Source: Salinibacterium sp. ZJ450 (GTDB lineage: Bacteria; Actinomycetota; Actinomycetes; Actinomycetales; Microbacteriaceae). Taken from it: a stretch of 64,000 nucleotides of DNA. Location of the stretch: NCBI RefSeq assembly GCF_011751885.2, contig NZ_CP061771.1, positions 1,178,001-1,242,000 of the forward strand. Direction: 5' to 3'. Of this stretch, positions 36,571 to 53,243 are shown piece after piece. The first letter of the stretch is position 1. Each line of letters begins with the position of its first letter. A program made the position numbers and the translations under genes. The notes beneath the pieces are model-generated. The model was not told the DNA's origin. It worked only from the letters and a program-made list of their open reading frames with translations, and ran no database searches.

Positions 36571-37380
36571 ATGATCGATAATCCCCGCTCGCCCCGTGTC
36601 CGCGCGGTCGCGAAGCTGGCCAAACGGAACGCCCGGTCCGAGACCGGGCTTTTTCTGTTAGAAGGCCCCCAGGCCGTGGCGGAAGCCCTGGAATACCGTC
36701 CCGAACTGCTCATGGAGCTGTTCGCGACCCCGACCGCTCTCGAGCGGTACCCCGCGATCCGCGACGCAGCCGTGTTTGCCGAAATCGACATCGAGTTCGT
36801 GTCGGAACACGTGCTCGACTCGATGGCAGACACGGTCACGCCGCAGGGCTTCATCGCGGTCTGCCGGCAGTTTCCGACATCCCTCAAGGACATCTTCAAC
36901 AATGAGCCGAAGCTCCTGGCCATCCTCGAAGAGGTGCGAGACCCCGGCAACGCCGGAACCATCATCAGGGCGGCGGATGCAGCCGGCGCCGACGCGGTGA
37001 TCCTCACCGGTCGCAGCGTGGACGTCTACAACCCGAAGGTGGTGCGGTCGACGACCGGATCGCTGTTCCACATGCCGGTCGCCATCGCTGCTGATCTGGA
37101 GGCGGTGATTGAGCGGGCCAGGGCCGCAGGGATCCAGGTGATCGCCGCCGATATCAAGGGCGACGACCTGCTCGCCGCACGCGAAACCGGTGTGCTTACC
37201 GCACCGACCGCATGGCTGTTCGGCAACGAGGCCAGGGGCCTCACCGACGAGCACTATGCGCTCGCGGACAACGCGATTCGGGTGCCGATCTACGGCCAGG
37301 CCGAGTCGATGAACCTGGCGACCGCGGCATCCGTCTGCCTGTACGAGTCCGCGTTTTCGCAGCGCAGGCCTGCTGAGTAG
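36571..37380 (+). CDS. TrmH/SpoU-family RNA 2'-O-methyltransferase
   Basis: A 269-residue SPOUT methyltransferase. The N-terminal substrate-binding domain has ARSETGLFLLEGPQAVAEAL. The SPOUT knot motifs are EEVRDPGNAGTIIRAADAAG (about residues 122-141), FGNEARGL and VPIYGQAESMNLATAASV. Such proteins methylate rRNA or tRNA ribose; location after rplT is common and suggests 23S rRNA or tRNA as target. The message is probably leaderless (TAAACT at 6 nt). Confidence 0.92.
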   Translation: MIDNPRSPRVRAVAKLAKRNARSETGLFLLEGPQAVAEALEYRPELLMELFATPTALERYPAIRDAAVFAEIDIEFVSEHVLDSMADTVTPQGFIAVCRQFPTSLKDIFNNEPKLLAILEEVRDPGNAGTIIRAADAAGADAVILTGRSVDVYNPKVVRSTTGSLFHMPVAIAADLEAVIERARAAGIQVIAADIKGDDLLAARETGVLTAPTAWLFGNEARGLTDEHYALADNAIRVPIYGQAESMNLATAASVCLYESAFSQRRPAE

Positions 37381-37436
37381 GCGCACCGCGCGGTATCGAA
37401 CGGCGCGGTATCGAGTCGCGTGGCGCGGGCCGGCCC

Positions 37437-37506
37437 GTGAGCGCCGTACTTTCTAACGAGCGCCGACGCCGTTTCAGCGGCGTTCGACCGTTTCCACGGC
37501 GCTCGC
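37437..37506. repeat. 70-bp double-palindromic element, copy 1
   Basis: The outer arms are GTGAGCGCCGT (37437-37447) and ACGGCGCTCGC (37496-37506). The inner arms are CGAGCGCCG (37457-37465) and CGGCGTTCG (37478-37486). The element lies 57 bp after the methyltransferase stop. Four arms in the order forward, forward, reverse, reverse define a family with copies at 37530, 52715 and 53611. Confidence 0.8.
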
Positions 37507-37529
37507 GCCGGCACCGCCGACGTTCCGAG

Positions 37530-37599
37530 GTGAGCGCGGCGTTAACGGCCGAGCGAACCCGCCGCGGCGCCCGCGCTCGGCCGATAATCGCGCGCTCGG
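37530..37599. repeat. 70-bp double-palindromic element, divergent copy 2
   Basis: The outer arms GTGAGCGCG and CGCGCTCGG and the inner arms GGCCGAGCG (37547-37555) and CGCTCGGCC (37574-37582) repeat the layout of copy 1. It begins 24 bp after copy 1. The arms have drifted more than in the other copies. Confidence 0.6.
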
Positions 37600-37602
37600 C
37601 GA

Positions 37603-37635
37603 CGAGGGGCTCCCGCCACCGGCGGAAGCCCCTCG
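37603..37635. terminator. 15-bp hairpin, probable bidirectional terminator
   Basis: CGAGGGGCTCCCGCC (37603-37617) pairs with GGCGGAAGCCCCTCG (37621-37635), one mismatch, loop of 3 nt. It stands between the convergent methyltransferase and dehydrogenase genes. The 313-bp gap 37381-37693 otherwise holds only the two 70-bp elements. Confidence 0.7.
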
Positions 37636-37693
37636 ATTCTGCGCGCACTCCGAGCATCGGCACTCAGTGCATGCCCGCTCGGCGCATCGGCAC

Positions 37694-38758
37694 CTAGCGC
37701 ATCGACACCAGGATCTTCACTTCGTTGTCCTTGTTGGTGATCAGACGCTCGAAGCCCTGCTCGACAATGTCGTCCACCGTGATCTTCGAGGTGATGAACG
37801 GCGCGAGGTTGACCTTGCCGCTGCGGACGAGCTCGATCGCCTCGGGGTGGTCACCCGCGTAGCCGATCGAGCTGCCGAGCACGCGGTCCCCGAACGTGAG
37901 CTCGCCGGCGATGTTGATCTCGACGGGCTTCGTGTGGATCGCGACGACCTCGAGACGGCCGCCGGCGCCCAGCACCCCGAGCAGCTGGCGCACGACCACG
38001 CCGACGCCGGCAGCGTCGAATGCGAGGTTGGCGCCCGCGCCACCGCTGTGCTCAGCAACCACGGCCTTGAGGTCTTCGGTCGAGGGGTCGACCACGACAT
38101 CCGCGACGCCGGACGTGGCGGCCTTCTCGCGGCGGGCGTTCGAGACCTCGCTGACAATCGTCGTCACGCCCTTGGCCTTGAGCACGGCTGCGACGAGCAG
38201 TCCGATGGGGCCGGCGCCGCCAACCACGGCGACCTGACCCGCGGTCGCGCCGGCGTGCTTCACCGCGTGCAGCGCCACCGAGAGCGGCTCGATCAGCGCA
38301 GCCTGGTCCAGCGGCAGATCGCCCACCGGGTGCACCCAGCGCTGCTCGACGACGATGTGCTCGCTGAGCCCGCCGCCGCGGCCCGAGATGCCGATGAAGC
38401 CCATCTGCTCGCACAGGTTGTACTTGCCGGCCTTGCAGGCGGCACAGGTTCCGTCGACCATGAGCGGCTCGACGACCACCGAATCGCCCACCTTGAGGCC
38501 GTCAACGCCCTCGCCGATCTCCTCAACGACGCCGGAGAACTCGTGGCCGAGCACGACCGGCAGCGTCTCGCCGGACAGAGGATGCGGGGAGTCGACCGTC
38601 GGCGCGGGAGGCATCGGGCCCTCGTGGAACAGGTGCAGGTCGCTGCCGCAGATGCCGTTGAAAGCCGGGGCGATCTTGACGGTGCCCGGTCGAAGCTGGG
38701 GCTCGTCCACCTCCTCGACTCGAATGTCTTCCTTGCCGTAATACAGGGCAGCCTTCAT
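37694..38758 (-). CDS. Zinc-dependent alcohol dehydrogenase (2,3-butanediol dehydrogenase-like)
   Basis: A 354-residue medium-chain dehydrogenase. The catalytic zinc ligands are in GICGSDLHLFHEG, GHEFSGVVEEIGEGV and the ALIEPLSVALHA segment. The NAD fold has VAVVGGAGPIGLL. In the structural zinc lobe the usual first cysteine is Asp (VDGTCAACKAGKYNLC), leaving three cysteines. The family oxidises 2,3-butanediol, acetoin or polyols; substrate not certain. A GAAGGAG site precedes the ATG. It is divergent from the ABC importer. Confidence 0.88.
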   Translation of the reverse strand: MKAALYYGKEDIRVEEVDEPQLRPGTVKIAPAFNGICGSDLHLFHEGPMPPAPTVDSPHPLSGETLPVVLGHEFSGVVEEIGEGVDGLKVGDSVVVEPLMVDGTCAACKAGKYNLCEQMGFIGISGRGGGLSEHIVVEQRWVHPVGDLPLDQAALIEPLSVALHAVKHAGATAGQVAVVGGAGPIGLLVAAVLKAKGVTTIVSEVSNARREKAATSGVADVVVDPSTEDLKAVVAEHSGGAGANLAFDAAGVGVVVRQLLGVLGAGGRLEVVAIHTKPVEINIAGELTFGDRVLGSSIGYAGDHPEAIELVRSGKVNLAPFITSKITVDDIVEQGFERLITNKDNEVKILVSMR

Positions 38759-38939
38759 TGCACAATCTCCTTCACTTGGGGACCTTGTGGGTCCCCATCC
38801 AGCCTAAGCGCGTGTCGACCGGCACTTTCGACCCCAGCGGGCGGCGCAGACCCCTAATATAAAAAAGCTCACGTTACGCCTCGGTTACAACTGCCGTGGG
38901 AGTTTGACCCTGACCGAACGTGAGTGGGAAGGTGAACCC
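38759..38939. promoter_or_regulatory. Divergent promoter region, alcohol dehydrogenase and ABC importer
   Basis: An A/T-rich patch CTAATATAAAAAAG near 38853-38868, exceptional in this GC-rich window, lies 70-85 bp upstream of the gluA start and is a good candidate for a -10/UP region. No operator palindrome stands out. Confidence 0.4.
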
Positions 38940-39677
38940 ATGGAACCACTCGTCGTGATCGACAACGTCAATAAGCACTATGGCGAACTGCACGTTTTGA
39001 AGAACATTTCCACGACCGTCGACAAGGGCGAGGTGGTCGTGGTGATCGGTCCGAGCGGCTCGGGTAAGTCCACCCTGTGCCGCGCGATCAACCGCCTGGA
39101 GACCATCGACTCCGGCACCATCACGATCGACGGCAACAAGCTGCCCGAAGAAGGCGCCGGGCTCGCGAAGCTGCGCGCCGACGTCGGCATGGTCTTCCAG
39201 TCGTTCAACCTGTTCGCGCACAAGACCGTGCTCGAGAACGTGACCCTCGGCCCGCGCCGCGTGCGTGGCAAGTCGAAGGCTGAGGCAGACAAGCGCGCCA
39301 TGGAGCTGCTTGACCGCGTCGGCGTCGCCAACCAGGCGAAGAAGATGCCGTCGCAATTGTCCGGCGGGCAGCAGCAGCGCGTTGCCATCGCGCGGTCACT
39401 CGCGATGGACCCGAAGCTCATTCTGCTCGACGAGCCCACCTCGGCACTCGACCCCGAGATGATCAACGAAGTGCTCGATGTCATGGTGGGCCTCGCCCAC
39501 GACGGAATGACCATGCTGGTCGTCACCCACGAGATGGGCTTTGCCCGCAAGGCGGCGAACCGCGTGCTGTTCATGGCGGAGGGCGAAATCGTCGAGGAGG
39601 CCACTCCCGAGCTGTTCTTCACCACACCCCAGACTCCGAGGGCGAAGGACTTCCTCTCGAAGATCCTCTCTCACTAA
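38940..39677 (+). CDS. gluA: Glutamate-type amino acid ABC importer, ATPase
   Basis: A 245-residue ATPase of the polar amino acid importer family. Walker A is GPSGSGKST, the Q-loop is VFQSFNLFAHKT, the signature is LSGGQQQRVAIARSL, and Walker B is LILLDEPTSALDPE. ATG 38940 has a GGAAGG site; an in-frame start at 38904 is weaker. It leads a gluABCD-like operon whose order matches the corynebacterial glutamate uptake system; other acidic or polar amino acids are possible. Confidence 0.94.
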   Translation: MEPLVVIDNVNKHYGELHVLKNISTTVDKGEVVVVIGPSGSGKSTLCRAINRLETIDSGTITIDGNKLPEEGAGLAKLRADVGMVFQSFNLFAHKTVLENVTLGPRRVRGKSKAEADKRAMELLDRVGVANQAKKMPSQLSGGQQQRVAIARSLAMDPKLILLDEPTSALDPEMINEVLDVMVGLAHDGMTMLVVTHEMGFARKAANRVLFMAEGEIVEEATPELFFTTPQTPRAKDFLSKILSH

Positions 39678-39710
39678 CCGGTGGGCGAGACACACAGCAA
39701 GGAGACAGGC

Positions 39711-40592
39711 ATGCGACTCAAGAAGAGTCTGACGATCGGTGCGATGGCGCTCGCCGGCGCGCTCGCACTCAGCGGATGTACCGATTCCGGCAGCACCGGC
39801 AGCCAGGCACCCGAGGTTGACGCTGAAGCAACCTTCGAGGCCGGCACCACTATGGCAGCGCTCAATGAGGCGGGCACGATCACCATCGGCACCAAGTACG
39901 ACCAGCCCCTGTTCGGCCTGGCCGACCTCGAGGGCAACCCGCAGGGCTTTGACGTGGAGATCGGCAAGATCATCGCCGCCGAGCTCGGCATCACCGAGGA
40001 CAAGATCAAGTGGACCGAGACCGTGTCGGCCAACCGCGAGCCGTTCATCCAGAACGGTGACGTCGACCTGGTGATCGCCACCTACACCATCAACGACACC
40101 CGCAAGCAGGTCATCGACTTCGCCGGCCCGTACTACGAGGCAGGCCAGGACCTGCTGGTTCTCGCGGGCAACCCCGACAAGATCGAAGGCCCCGAGTCGT
40201 TCAAGTCCGACCCGAACCTCAAGGTCTGCACCGTGACCGGGTCCACCTCGCTCACCAACATCAGCGCCTACACGGCGAACGTGCTGCAGGCGGAGACCTA
40301 CTCGGCGTGCCTGGAACCGCTGCGCAACGGTGAGGTTTCGGCCGTCACCACCGACAACGTGATCCTCGCGGGCCTTGCCGACCAGAACCCCGACGAGTTC
40401 GAGGTTCTCGACAAGCCGTTCACGGCTGAGCCTTATGGCATCGGCCTGAAGAAGGGCGATGACGCGTTCCGTACGTTCATCAACGACACCCTGGAGGCCT
40501 CCTTCGAGGACGGCCGCTGGGCCGACGCGTGGGAAGCCACCGCAGGCAAGGTGCTGGAGACGCCGGAACCCCCGGCAGTCGACCGCTACTAA
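39711..40592 (+). CDS. gluB: Glutamate-type ABC importer, substrate-binding lipoprotein
   Basis: A 293-residue periplasmic-binding-type lipoprotein. The signal peptide ends in a lipobox (ALSGC, Cys at about residue 22). The SBP_bac_3 domain has ITIGTKYDQPLFGLAD, NREPFIQNGDVDLVIATYTI and a DFAGPYYEAGQDLLV strand. An AAGGAG site supports ATG 39711. It is followed by a strong hairpin that may raise its dose above the permeases. Confidence 0.94.
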   Translation: MRLKKSLTIGAMALAGALALSGCTDSGSTGSQAPEVDAEATFEAGTTMAALNEAGTITIGTKYDQPLFGLADLEGNPQGFDVEIGKIIAAELGITEDKIKWTETVSANREPFIQNGDVDLVIATYTINDTRKQVIDFAGPYYEAGQDLLVLAGNPDKIEGPESFKSDPNLKVCTVTGSTSLTNISAYTANVLQAETYSACLEPLRNGEVSAVTTDNVILAGLADQNPDEFEVLDKPFTAEPYGIGLKKGDDAFRTFINDTLEASFEDGRWADAWEATAGKVLETPEPPAVDRY

Positions 40593-40605
40593 GCAAACAA
40601 CCCCA

Positions 40606-40646
40606 GTGGTGGCCCGCCCGGTCTGCATGACCTGGCGGGCCATCAC
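40606..40646 (+). terminator. Intercistronic hairpin between gluB and gluC
   Basis: A 13-bp stem (40606-40618 with 40634-40646, one G-T pair) holds a loop that can itself form GGTC/GACC. No T run follows. It is likely an attenuator or mRNA stabiliser giving more binding protein than permease. Confidence 0.65.
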
Positions 40647-40679
40647 CCCGCAACACAGTAAAGAAGAGGAGGTGTGCCG

Positions 40680-41323
40680 ATGGACGCGATCATCCAGTTT
40701 TTGCCAGACTTCGCCTGGGCATTCCTGACCACCCTTAGCCTCCTCATCTACGCGGGAATCGGCGCCACGGTACTCGGCGTGCTCATCGCGGCGATGCGCA
40801 TCTCGCCCGTTGCGTCGTTCAGAACGTTCGCCACGGCGTACACGGAGCTGCTCCGCAACATCCCGTTGACGCTCATCCTGTTCTTCTGCGCGTTCGTGCT
40901 GCCGTACCTGCAGGTCGACCTCAGCTACTACACACTGGCGCTGATCGGCCTCACCGCGTACACCTCCCCGTTCATCGCCGAGGCGATTCGCTCCGGCATC
41001 AACGGAGTCCCGGTGGGTCAGGCCGAGGCGGCACGCAGTATCGGCCTCCCGTTCGCGCAGGTTCTCTCACTGGTGGTGTTGCCGCAGGCCATCCGCATGG
41101 TGATCCCGCCGCTGATCAACGTGTTCATCGCCCTCACCAAGAACACGTCCGTCGCCGGCGCGTTCTTCGTGGTCGAGCTGTTCTCGGTGGCTCGCACCGC
41201 CTCGAACGAGCGCGGCGACGAGGTCATCGCCATCCTGGCCGCGACCGCAGCCCTGTATCTCGTGATCACCATCCCGCTCGGAATCCTCGCCGGCCGGGTC
41301 GAGAAGAAGGTGGCGGTGCTCCG

Positions 41324-41327
<4 letters not shown>
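40680..41327 (+). CDS. gluC: Glutamate-type ABC importer, permease 1
   Basis: A 215-residue permease with about five transmembrane helices. The EAA coupling motif is EAARSIGLPFAQVLSLVVLPQA (shown in part, EAARSIGLPF) around residues 117-126. ATG 40680 follows AGAGGAGG by 7 nt; GTG at 40674 is closer to the site and less likely. Its stop overlaps the gluD start by 4 bp. Confidence 0.93.
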
Positions 41328-45803
<4,476 letters not shown>

Positions 45804-46002
45804 TCGCCGCCCCGCGGGGGTCGATTTCCGTGGCGGCTGCGCGCGCCACTATGGTGGTCGAGTGGACAACCCCCGCGTGGCAGAGCTCCGACGTGACCGT
45901 CGAGTCGTTCGCGTGCGCCGATTCTCGGCGACGTCGCACCGCTGATTTCGTCAGCAGGACTGCCGCGTCGCCGCCCCGGCCCCGTGTCCATTCGATCCTC
46001 AT

Positions 46003-46008
46003 TAAGGT
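46003..46008 (+). promoter_or_regulatory. -10 element of a likely leaderless arg operon transcript
   Basis: TAAGGT ends 6 nt before the argC ATG. No clear ArgR palindrome is seen around it. Confidence 0.5.
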
Positions 46009-46014
46009 AGAGAC

Positions 46015-47061
46015 ATGTCTCTTTCCGTTGCCGTTGCTGGTGCCAGCGGCTACGCGGGTGGTGAAGTGCTGCGTCTGCTGGCAGCCCACCCCGATGTCAC
46101 CATCACAACCGTCACAGCCCACTCCAACGCGGGGCAACCGCTCATCCAGGTGCAACCGCACCTGCGGTCGCTCGCGCACCTGACCCTGGTGGAAACCACG
46201 CCCGAGAACCTGTCGGGGCACGACGTGGTGTTCGTCGCACTGCCGCACGGCAAGTCGGGAGAGCTCACCGAGCACCTCGGCGACGACACCCTGGTCATCG
46301 ACTGCGGCGCCGACCATCGCCTCACCGACGAAGCCGACTGGGCGAAGTACTACGGCGGCGAGTTCTACGGGGCCTGGACCTACGGCCTGCCCGAGCTGCC
46401 GCTGCGCGCCGGCGGCCGGCAACGCGACAACCTGCTCGGCGCGAAGCGCATCGCGGTTCCCGGCTGCAACGTCACCGCCATCACCTTGGGGCTTGCCCCC
46501 GGCATCCAATCCGAAGTGATCCGCTCGGACGACCTCGTGGCCGTGCTTGCCGTGGGCACCTCCGGTGCCGGCAAGAGCCTGAAAACGCACCTGCTGGCCA
46601 GTGAGATCCACGGATCCGCGGCACCGTACGCGGTGGGCGGCAGCCACCGGCACAACCCCGAGATCCGGCAGAATCTCACCGCGGCCGGCGGCGAGGGCGT
46701 CAGCGTCTCGTTCACGCCGGTGCTGGTTCCGATGTCGCGCGGCATCCTCGCGACCTCGACCGCCGTGCTGCAGCCGGGAGTGAGCGCCGCCGACGTGCGT
46801 GCCGCCTGGCAGCTCACCTATGCCCACGAGCCGTTCGTGCACCTGCTGCCGGAGGGCGAGTTTCCGAAGACCGCCGACGTGCTCGGCTCGAACTCGACGC
46901 TGATCGGCCTCGCGGTCGACGAGGCAGCCGACCGGGTCGTGGTGATCTCCGCGATCGACAACCTGGTCAAGGGCACCGCCGGTGCGGCCGTGCAATCAAT
47001 GAACCTCGCGCTCGGCCTGCCCGAGACGACTGGACTTCCGATGGATGGAGTGGCCCCGTGA
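46015..47061 (+). CDS. argC: N-acetyl-gamma-glutamyl-phosphate reductase
   Basis: A 348-residue NADPH-dependent reductase, third step of arginine synthesis. The N-terminal [17 protein letters not shown] binds NADPH. The catalytic cysteine is in [15 protein letters not shown] near residue 155. HRHNPEI and the closing [15 protein letters not shown] are typical. It starts a run of six genes joined by 4-bp overlaps. The message is probably leaderless. Confidence 0.97.
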   Translation: MSLSVAVAGASGYAGGEVLRLLAAHPDVTITTVTAHSNAGQPLIQVQPHLRSLAHLTLVETTPENLSGHDVVFVALPHGKSGELTEHLGDDTLVIDCGADHRLTDEADWAKYYGGEFYGAWTYGLPELPLRAGGRQRDNLLGAKRIAVPGCNVTAITLGLAPGIQSEVIRSDDLVAVLAVGTSGAGKSLKTHLLASEIHGSAAPYAVGGSHRHNPEIRQNLTAAGGEGVSVSFTPVLVPMSRGILATSTAVLQPGVSAADVRAAWQLTYAHEPFVHLLPEGEFPKTADVLGSNSTLIGLAVDEAADRVVVISAIDNLVKGTAGAAVQSMNLALGLPETTGLPMDGVAP

Positions 47062-48212
47062 CCGTAACGGCAGCGAAAGGGTTCCGCGCCGCCGGCGTGA
47101 CCGCCGGCCTCAAGACCAGCGGAGGCAAAGACCTCGCCCTCATCGTCAACGACGGACCGAACAAGGCCGCCGCGGCCGTGTTCACCAGCAACCGGGCGCA
47201 GGCCAACCCCATCATCTGGTCAAGGGAAGCCATCAAGGACGGCACCGTCGACGCGGTGGTGCTGAACTCCGGCGGCGCCAACTGTTTCACCGGGGCGCAG
47301 GGCTTCCAGACCACCCACGCGACCGCCGAGGCGGTCGCCGAGGGGCTGGGTACCTCAGCCGGCGACGTGCTGGTCTGCTCCACCGGCTTGATCGGCGAGC
47401 AACTCGACCTCGACAAGGTGCTGGGCGGCGTGCGATTCGCCGTGGCGGCGCTGCACCCCGAGGGTGGAGCGGATGCCGCGCAGGCCATCATGACCACCGA
47501 CACCGTGCCGAAGACCTCCACGTATTCTTCAGACGACGGCTGGAGTATCGGCGCCATGGCGAAGGGCGCGGGCATGCTCGCCCCGGCGCTGGCCACCATG
47601 CTCGTCGTGATCACCACCGACGCCGACCTCAGCTCCGAGGAGCTCGACACCGCGCTGCGCGCGGCCACCCGGGTCAGCTTCGACCGGCTCGACTCCGACG
47701 GCTGCACCTCTACCAACGATCAGGTGACGCTGCTGGCATCCGGAGCATCCGGCGTCAAGCCCGACCTCGACGCCTTCCAGTACGGACTCACCGACGTGTG
47801 CATGAACCTCGCCACGCAGCTGATGGCGGATGCCGAGGGCGCCAGTCACAACATCCTGATCCAGGTGATGGGTGCCGCCAGCGAGGACGACGCGGTTGAG
47901 GTCGGCCGCTCGGTCGCCCGTAACAACCTGTTTAAGACCGCGGTGTTCGGCAACGACCCGAACTGGGGCCGGGTGCTGGCCGCGATCGGCACCACCCAGG
48001 CGGAATTCGATCCATACCAGGTGGATGTCGAGATGAACGGCATCCGCGTCTGCCACGCTGGCGCACCCGATCAGCCGCGTGAGCTGGTCGACCTGACGCC
48101 GCGCACCCTGAGCGTCGTGATCGACCTCAAGTCGGGCAGCGAGAGCGCGATCATCCTCACCAACGACCTCACCCACGCGTACGTCGAAGAGAACAGCGCG
48201 TACAGCTCGTGA
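47058..48212 (+). CDS. argJ: Glutamate N-acetyltransferase/amino-acid acetyltransferase
   Basis: A 384-residue ornithine acetyltransferase that recycles the acetyl group from N-acetylornithine to glutamate. The self-cleavage site lies in [19 protein letters not shown]: the Ala-Thr bond with the threonine as nucleophile at about residue 180. The N-terminal [12 protein letters not shown] and C-terminal NGIRVC are typical. Its presence makes the pathway cyclic. Confidence 0.97.
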   Translation: MTVTAAKGFRAAGVTAGLKTSGGKDLALIVNDGPNKAAAAVFTSNRAQANPIIWSREAIKDGTVDAVVLNSGGANCFTGAQGFQTTHATAEAVAEGLGTSAGDVLVCSTGLIGEQLDLDKVLGGVRFAVAALHPEGGADAAQAIMTTDTVPKTSTYSSDDGWSIGAMAKGAGMLAPALATMLVVITTDADLSSEELDTALRAATRVSFDRLDSDGCTSTNDQVTLLASGASGVKPDLDAFQYGLTDVCMNLATQLMADAEGASHNILIQVMGAASEDDAVEVGRSVARNNLFKTAVFGNDPNWGRVLAAIGTTQAEFDPYQVDVEMNGIRVCHAGAPDQPRELVDLTPRTLSVVIDLKSGSESAIILTNDLTHAYVEENSAYSS

Positions 48213-49102
48213 CCGCCGCGAAGAAGCACCCCGACGCCGCCGAGAAGGCCGCCACGCTGATCGAAAGCCTGCCCTGGCTGAAGCGCTTCCACGGCGAGAT
48301 CGTGGTCATCAAGTTCGGCGGCAACGCGATGGTCGACGAAGACCTGCAGCGGGCCTTCGCCGAAGACATGGTGTACCTGCTCTACGCGGGCGTGAAGCCC
48401 GTGATCGTGCACGGCGGCGGCCCGCAGATCTCCGCGATGCTCGAGCGACTCGGCATCCAGAGCGAATTCAAGGGCGGCTATCGCGTCACCACCCCGGAGA
48501 CCATGGACGTGGTGCGGATGGTGCTCACCGGTCAGGTCAGCCGTCAGCTGATCAGCCTGATCAACGAGCACGGTCCGCTCGCCTCCGGGATCTCCGGTGA
48601 GGACGCCGGCCTGTTCCGCGGTCGCAAGCGTGGGGCCATGGTCGACGGGGAACTCGTCGACATCGGGCTGGTCGGTGACGTGATCGAGGTGGACCCCGCC
48701 GTGGTCCTCGCCGAGGTCAACGCCGGACGCATCCCCGTCGTCTCGTCGGTCGCGCCCGATGCCGACAACGCCGGGCAGGTGCTTAACGTCAACGCCGACT
48801 CCGCCGCGGCGGCGCTGGCTGTCGCCCTGCAGGCCGCGAAATTGCTGGTGCTGACGGATGTCGCGGGACTGTACCGTGACTGGCCGAACCGCGACTCGCT
48901 GGTCTCGGCGATCAGCGCCGACGAACTGCGCGGCCTGCTGCCCTCACTCGAGGCCGGCATGATCCCCAAGATGACCGCCTGCCTCGACGCCGTCGACGGC
49001 GGCGTCGCGAAGGCCGCGATCATCGACGGCCGACAGCCGCACTCCACCCTGCTGGAGATCTTCACCCACGGCGGCATTGGAACGGAGGTGGTGTCTGCGT
49101 GA
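48209..49102 (+). CDS. argB: Acetylglutamate kinase
   Basis: A 297-residue amino-acid kinase, second step of arginine synthesis and the usual point of arginine feedback. [10 protein letters not shown] is the ATP-binding lysine motif and [14 protein letters not shown] the acetylglutamate loop. The N-terminal helix ([16 protein letters not shown]) resembles the arginine-sensitive hexameric type. It overlaps argJ and argD by 4 bp each. Confidence 0.97.
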   Translation: MTAAKKHPDAAEKAATLIESLPWLKRFHGEIVVIKFGGNAMVDEDLQRAFAEDMVYLLYAGVKPVIVHGGGPQISAMLERLGIQSEFKGGYRVTTPETMDVVRMVLTGQVSRQLISLINEHGPLASGISGEDAGLFRGRKRGAMVDGELVDIGLVGDVIEVDPAVVLAEVNAGRIPVVSSVAPDADNAGQVLNVNADSAAAALAVALQAAKLLVLTDVAGLYRDWPNRDSLVSAISADELRGLLPSLEAGMIPKMTACLDAVDGGVAKAAIIDGRQPHSTLLEIFTHGGIGTEVVSA

Positions 49103-50294
49103 CCGAATCGGACACCGTGATCGAAACGTACAAAGACCGCTTCGCCGAGGCGATGATGAAGTCGGCGCCCACTCCGCTGCGGCTGCTGGAGCGCGGCCTC
49201 GGCTGCTATGTGTGGGACTCCGACCAGAACCAGTACCTCGACTTCCTCGGCGGAATCGCCGTGAACTCGCTCGGGCACGCGCATCCGGCGCTCGTCGACG
49301 CCGTCTCCAACCAGGTGGCACTCGCCGCGCACGTGTCGAATTACTTCGCCACCGCCCCGCAGATCGAGTTGGCCGAGCGCCTGCTGCGGTTGAGCGGCGC
49401 CGGCGATGACGGACGGGTCTACTTCGGCAACTCCGGCGCGGAGGCGATCGAGGCCGCCGTGAAGCTGGCCAGACGCAACAACCAGCATGGCCGGATCATC
49501 GCCCTGCATCACGGTTTCCATGGGCGCACCATGGGTTCCCTGGCACTCACCGCCAAGGCCGCCCTGCGTGAACCGTTTGAGCCGATGCTGCCCGGCGTCG
49601 AACACATCGAGGCCACCGTGCTGGCAATCGAGGCCGCGTTCGCCGAACACCAGCCGGTCGCGGCCGTGGTGATGGAGTTGATTCAGGGCGAGGCTGGCGT
49701 GGTCGAACTCGACCAGGAGTTCATCGTGCGCGCCCGTGAGCTGACCGCGCAACACGGCGCGCTGCTGATCATCGACGAGATCCAGACAGGGGCAGGCCGC
49801 ACCGGCGACTGGTTCGCGTTCCAGGGTGCCGGCATCGTTCCCGATGCGATCGCCGTGGCCAAGGGCATCGCCGGGGGAGTGCCGATCGGTGCGCTCATCA
49901 CCTTCGGCGCAGCATCCGACTTGTTCACTGTCGGCCAGCACGGCAGCACGTTCGGCGGCAACCCGCTCGCCACCGCCGCAGGCAACGCGGTGCTCGGCGA
50001 GATCGAACGCGCCGGCCTGCTCGAGAACGCCGCGTTCCGCGGTGGCCAGTTGAAGAGCGCCATCCTGAAGCTGCAGCATCCGCTCGTGCATGAGGTGCGC
50101 GGCCGTGGCCTGCTGCTCGGTATCGGGCTGACCGACGACGTGGCGCATGCGGTGGCCGCACGGGCACTTGACCTCGGGCTGATCGTGAACGCCGCCAACG
50201 ACACCACCATTCGACTGGCTCCGCCGCTGATCATCGGCGACGCTGAGGTCGAAATATTCATCGATATCTTCGCGCGAGCGCTGGAGGAAGCCCA

Positions 50295-50298
<4 letters not shown>
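49099..50298 (+). CDS. argD: Acetylornithine aminotransferase
   Basis: A 399-residue class III PLP aminotransferase. Visible motifs are the [13 protein letters not shown] substrate loop, [30 protein letters not shown], the [13 protein letters not shown] Walker-like aspartate, and the PLP lysine in [14 protein letters not shown]. Length is normal. It is in the arg operon between argB and argF. Confidence 0.97.
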
Positions 50299-52666
<2,368 letters not shown>

Positions 52667-52714
52667 CCGGGCGCAGGCCCGCGCCCGCGGCGGCCCGCAC
52701 GACGCCGTGGCCCG

Positions 52715-52784
52715 GTGAGCGCCGTACTTTCGGCCGAGCGCCGCTGCCGCGGCGGCGGCGCTCGGCCGTTTTCGCGGCGCTCAC
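52715..52784. repeat. 70-bp double-palindromic element, copy 3
   Basis: The outer arms GTGAGCGCCG and CGGCGCTCAC (52715-52724 and 52775-52784) are perfect. The inner arms GGCCGAGCGCCG (52732-52743) and CGGCGCTCGGCC (52756-52767) are also perfect. The first 17 bases are identical to copy 1. It is the best-preserved copy and lies between argH and the riboswitch. Confidence 0.85.
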
Positions 52785-52872
52785 TGCTTGAGGCGCGCCA
52801 CCCGCGCCCCGCGGCGTGCACAGCGTTTGACCGGGTACGCGGCTTAGGATCTTTCACGGAACCTCGATGGTT

Positions 52873-52915
52873 CGCGGACGAGGGAGCAGTACCCGCATCA
52901 CGACAAGACTGACTC
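52873..52915 (+). ncRNA. Guanidine-III (ykkC-III) riboswitch
   Basis: The core GGACGAGG (52876-52883), GTACCC (52889-52894) and GACAAGACTG (52902-52911) matches the known guanidine-III aptamer. GCGG (52874-52877) pairs with CCGC (52893-52896), and GAGCAGT (52884-52890) pairs with ACTG-A-CTC (52908-52915), giving the H-type pseudoknot with one bulged A. The AGAGGAG ribosome site begins at the next base and the GTG start is at 52929, so guanidine probably controls translation of the exporter pair. Confidence 0.85.
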
Positions 52916-52928
52916 AGAGGAGTTTGTC

Positions 52929-53243
52929 GTGGCTTGGCTGATTTTAATCGTCGCGGGTGTGCTCGAGGCGGTGTGGGCGTCCGCGCTGTCCGCCTCGAAC
53001 GGGTTCCGTCGGCTGGGCCCGACGGTGTTGTTCGTCATCGCCCTGGTTTTGAGCATGGCCGGTTTGGCGTTCGCCATGACGGAGCTTCCCACCGGTACCG
53101 CGTACGCGGTGTGGGTCGGCATCGGGGCGACGCTCACGGTTGTCTGGGCAATGGTGACGGGCAAGGAGCGCGCATCGACCGCCCGAATCCTGCTGCTGCT
53201 ACTGCTGGTCGCCTGCGTGGTCGGCCTGAAGGTGGTGAGCTAG
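52929..53243 (+). CDS. SMR-family guanidinium exporter subunit 1
   Basis: A 104-residue four-helix small multidrug resistance protein of the SugE/Gdx branch. The membrane-embedded glutamate lies in AGVLEAVWASAL (Glu13), and the GTAYAVWVGIGA motif is at about residues 56-67. The riboswitch upstream indicates guanidinium as substrate. The next gene is an SMR paralogue that starts immediately after the stop, so a heterodimer of opposite topology is likely. Confidence 0.92.
   Translation: MAWLILIVAGVLEAVWASALSASNGFRRLGPTVLFVIALVLSMAGLAFAMTELPTGTAYAVWVGIGATLTVVWAMVTGKERASTARILLLLLLVACVVGLKVVS

Noticed and set aside
45804-46014. ArgR operator upstream of argC
   Set aside because: I could not find a palindrome close to a known ARG box; the A/T content is too low for the usual site.
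45830-46183. Open frame running from the pheT-argC gap into argC
   Set aside because: It overlaps the confident argC start in another frame and has no recognisable motif.
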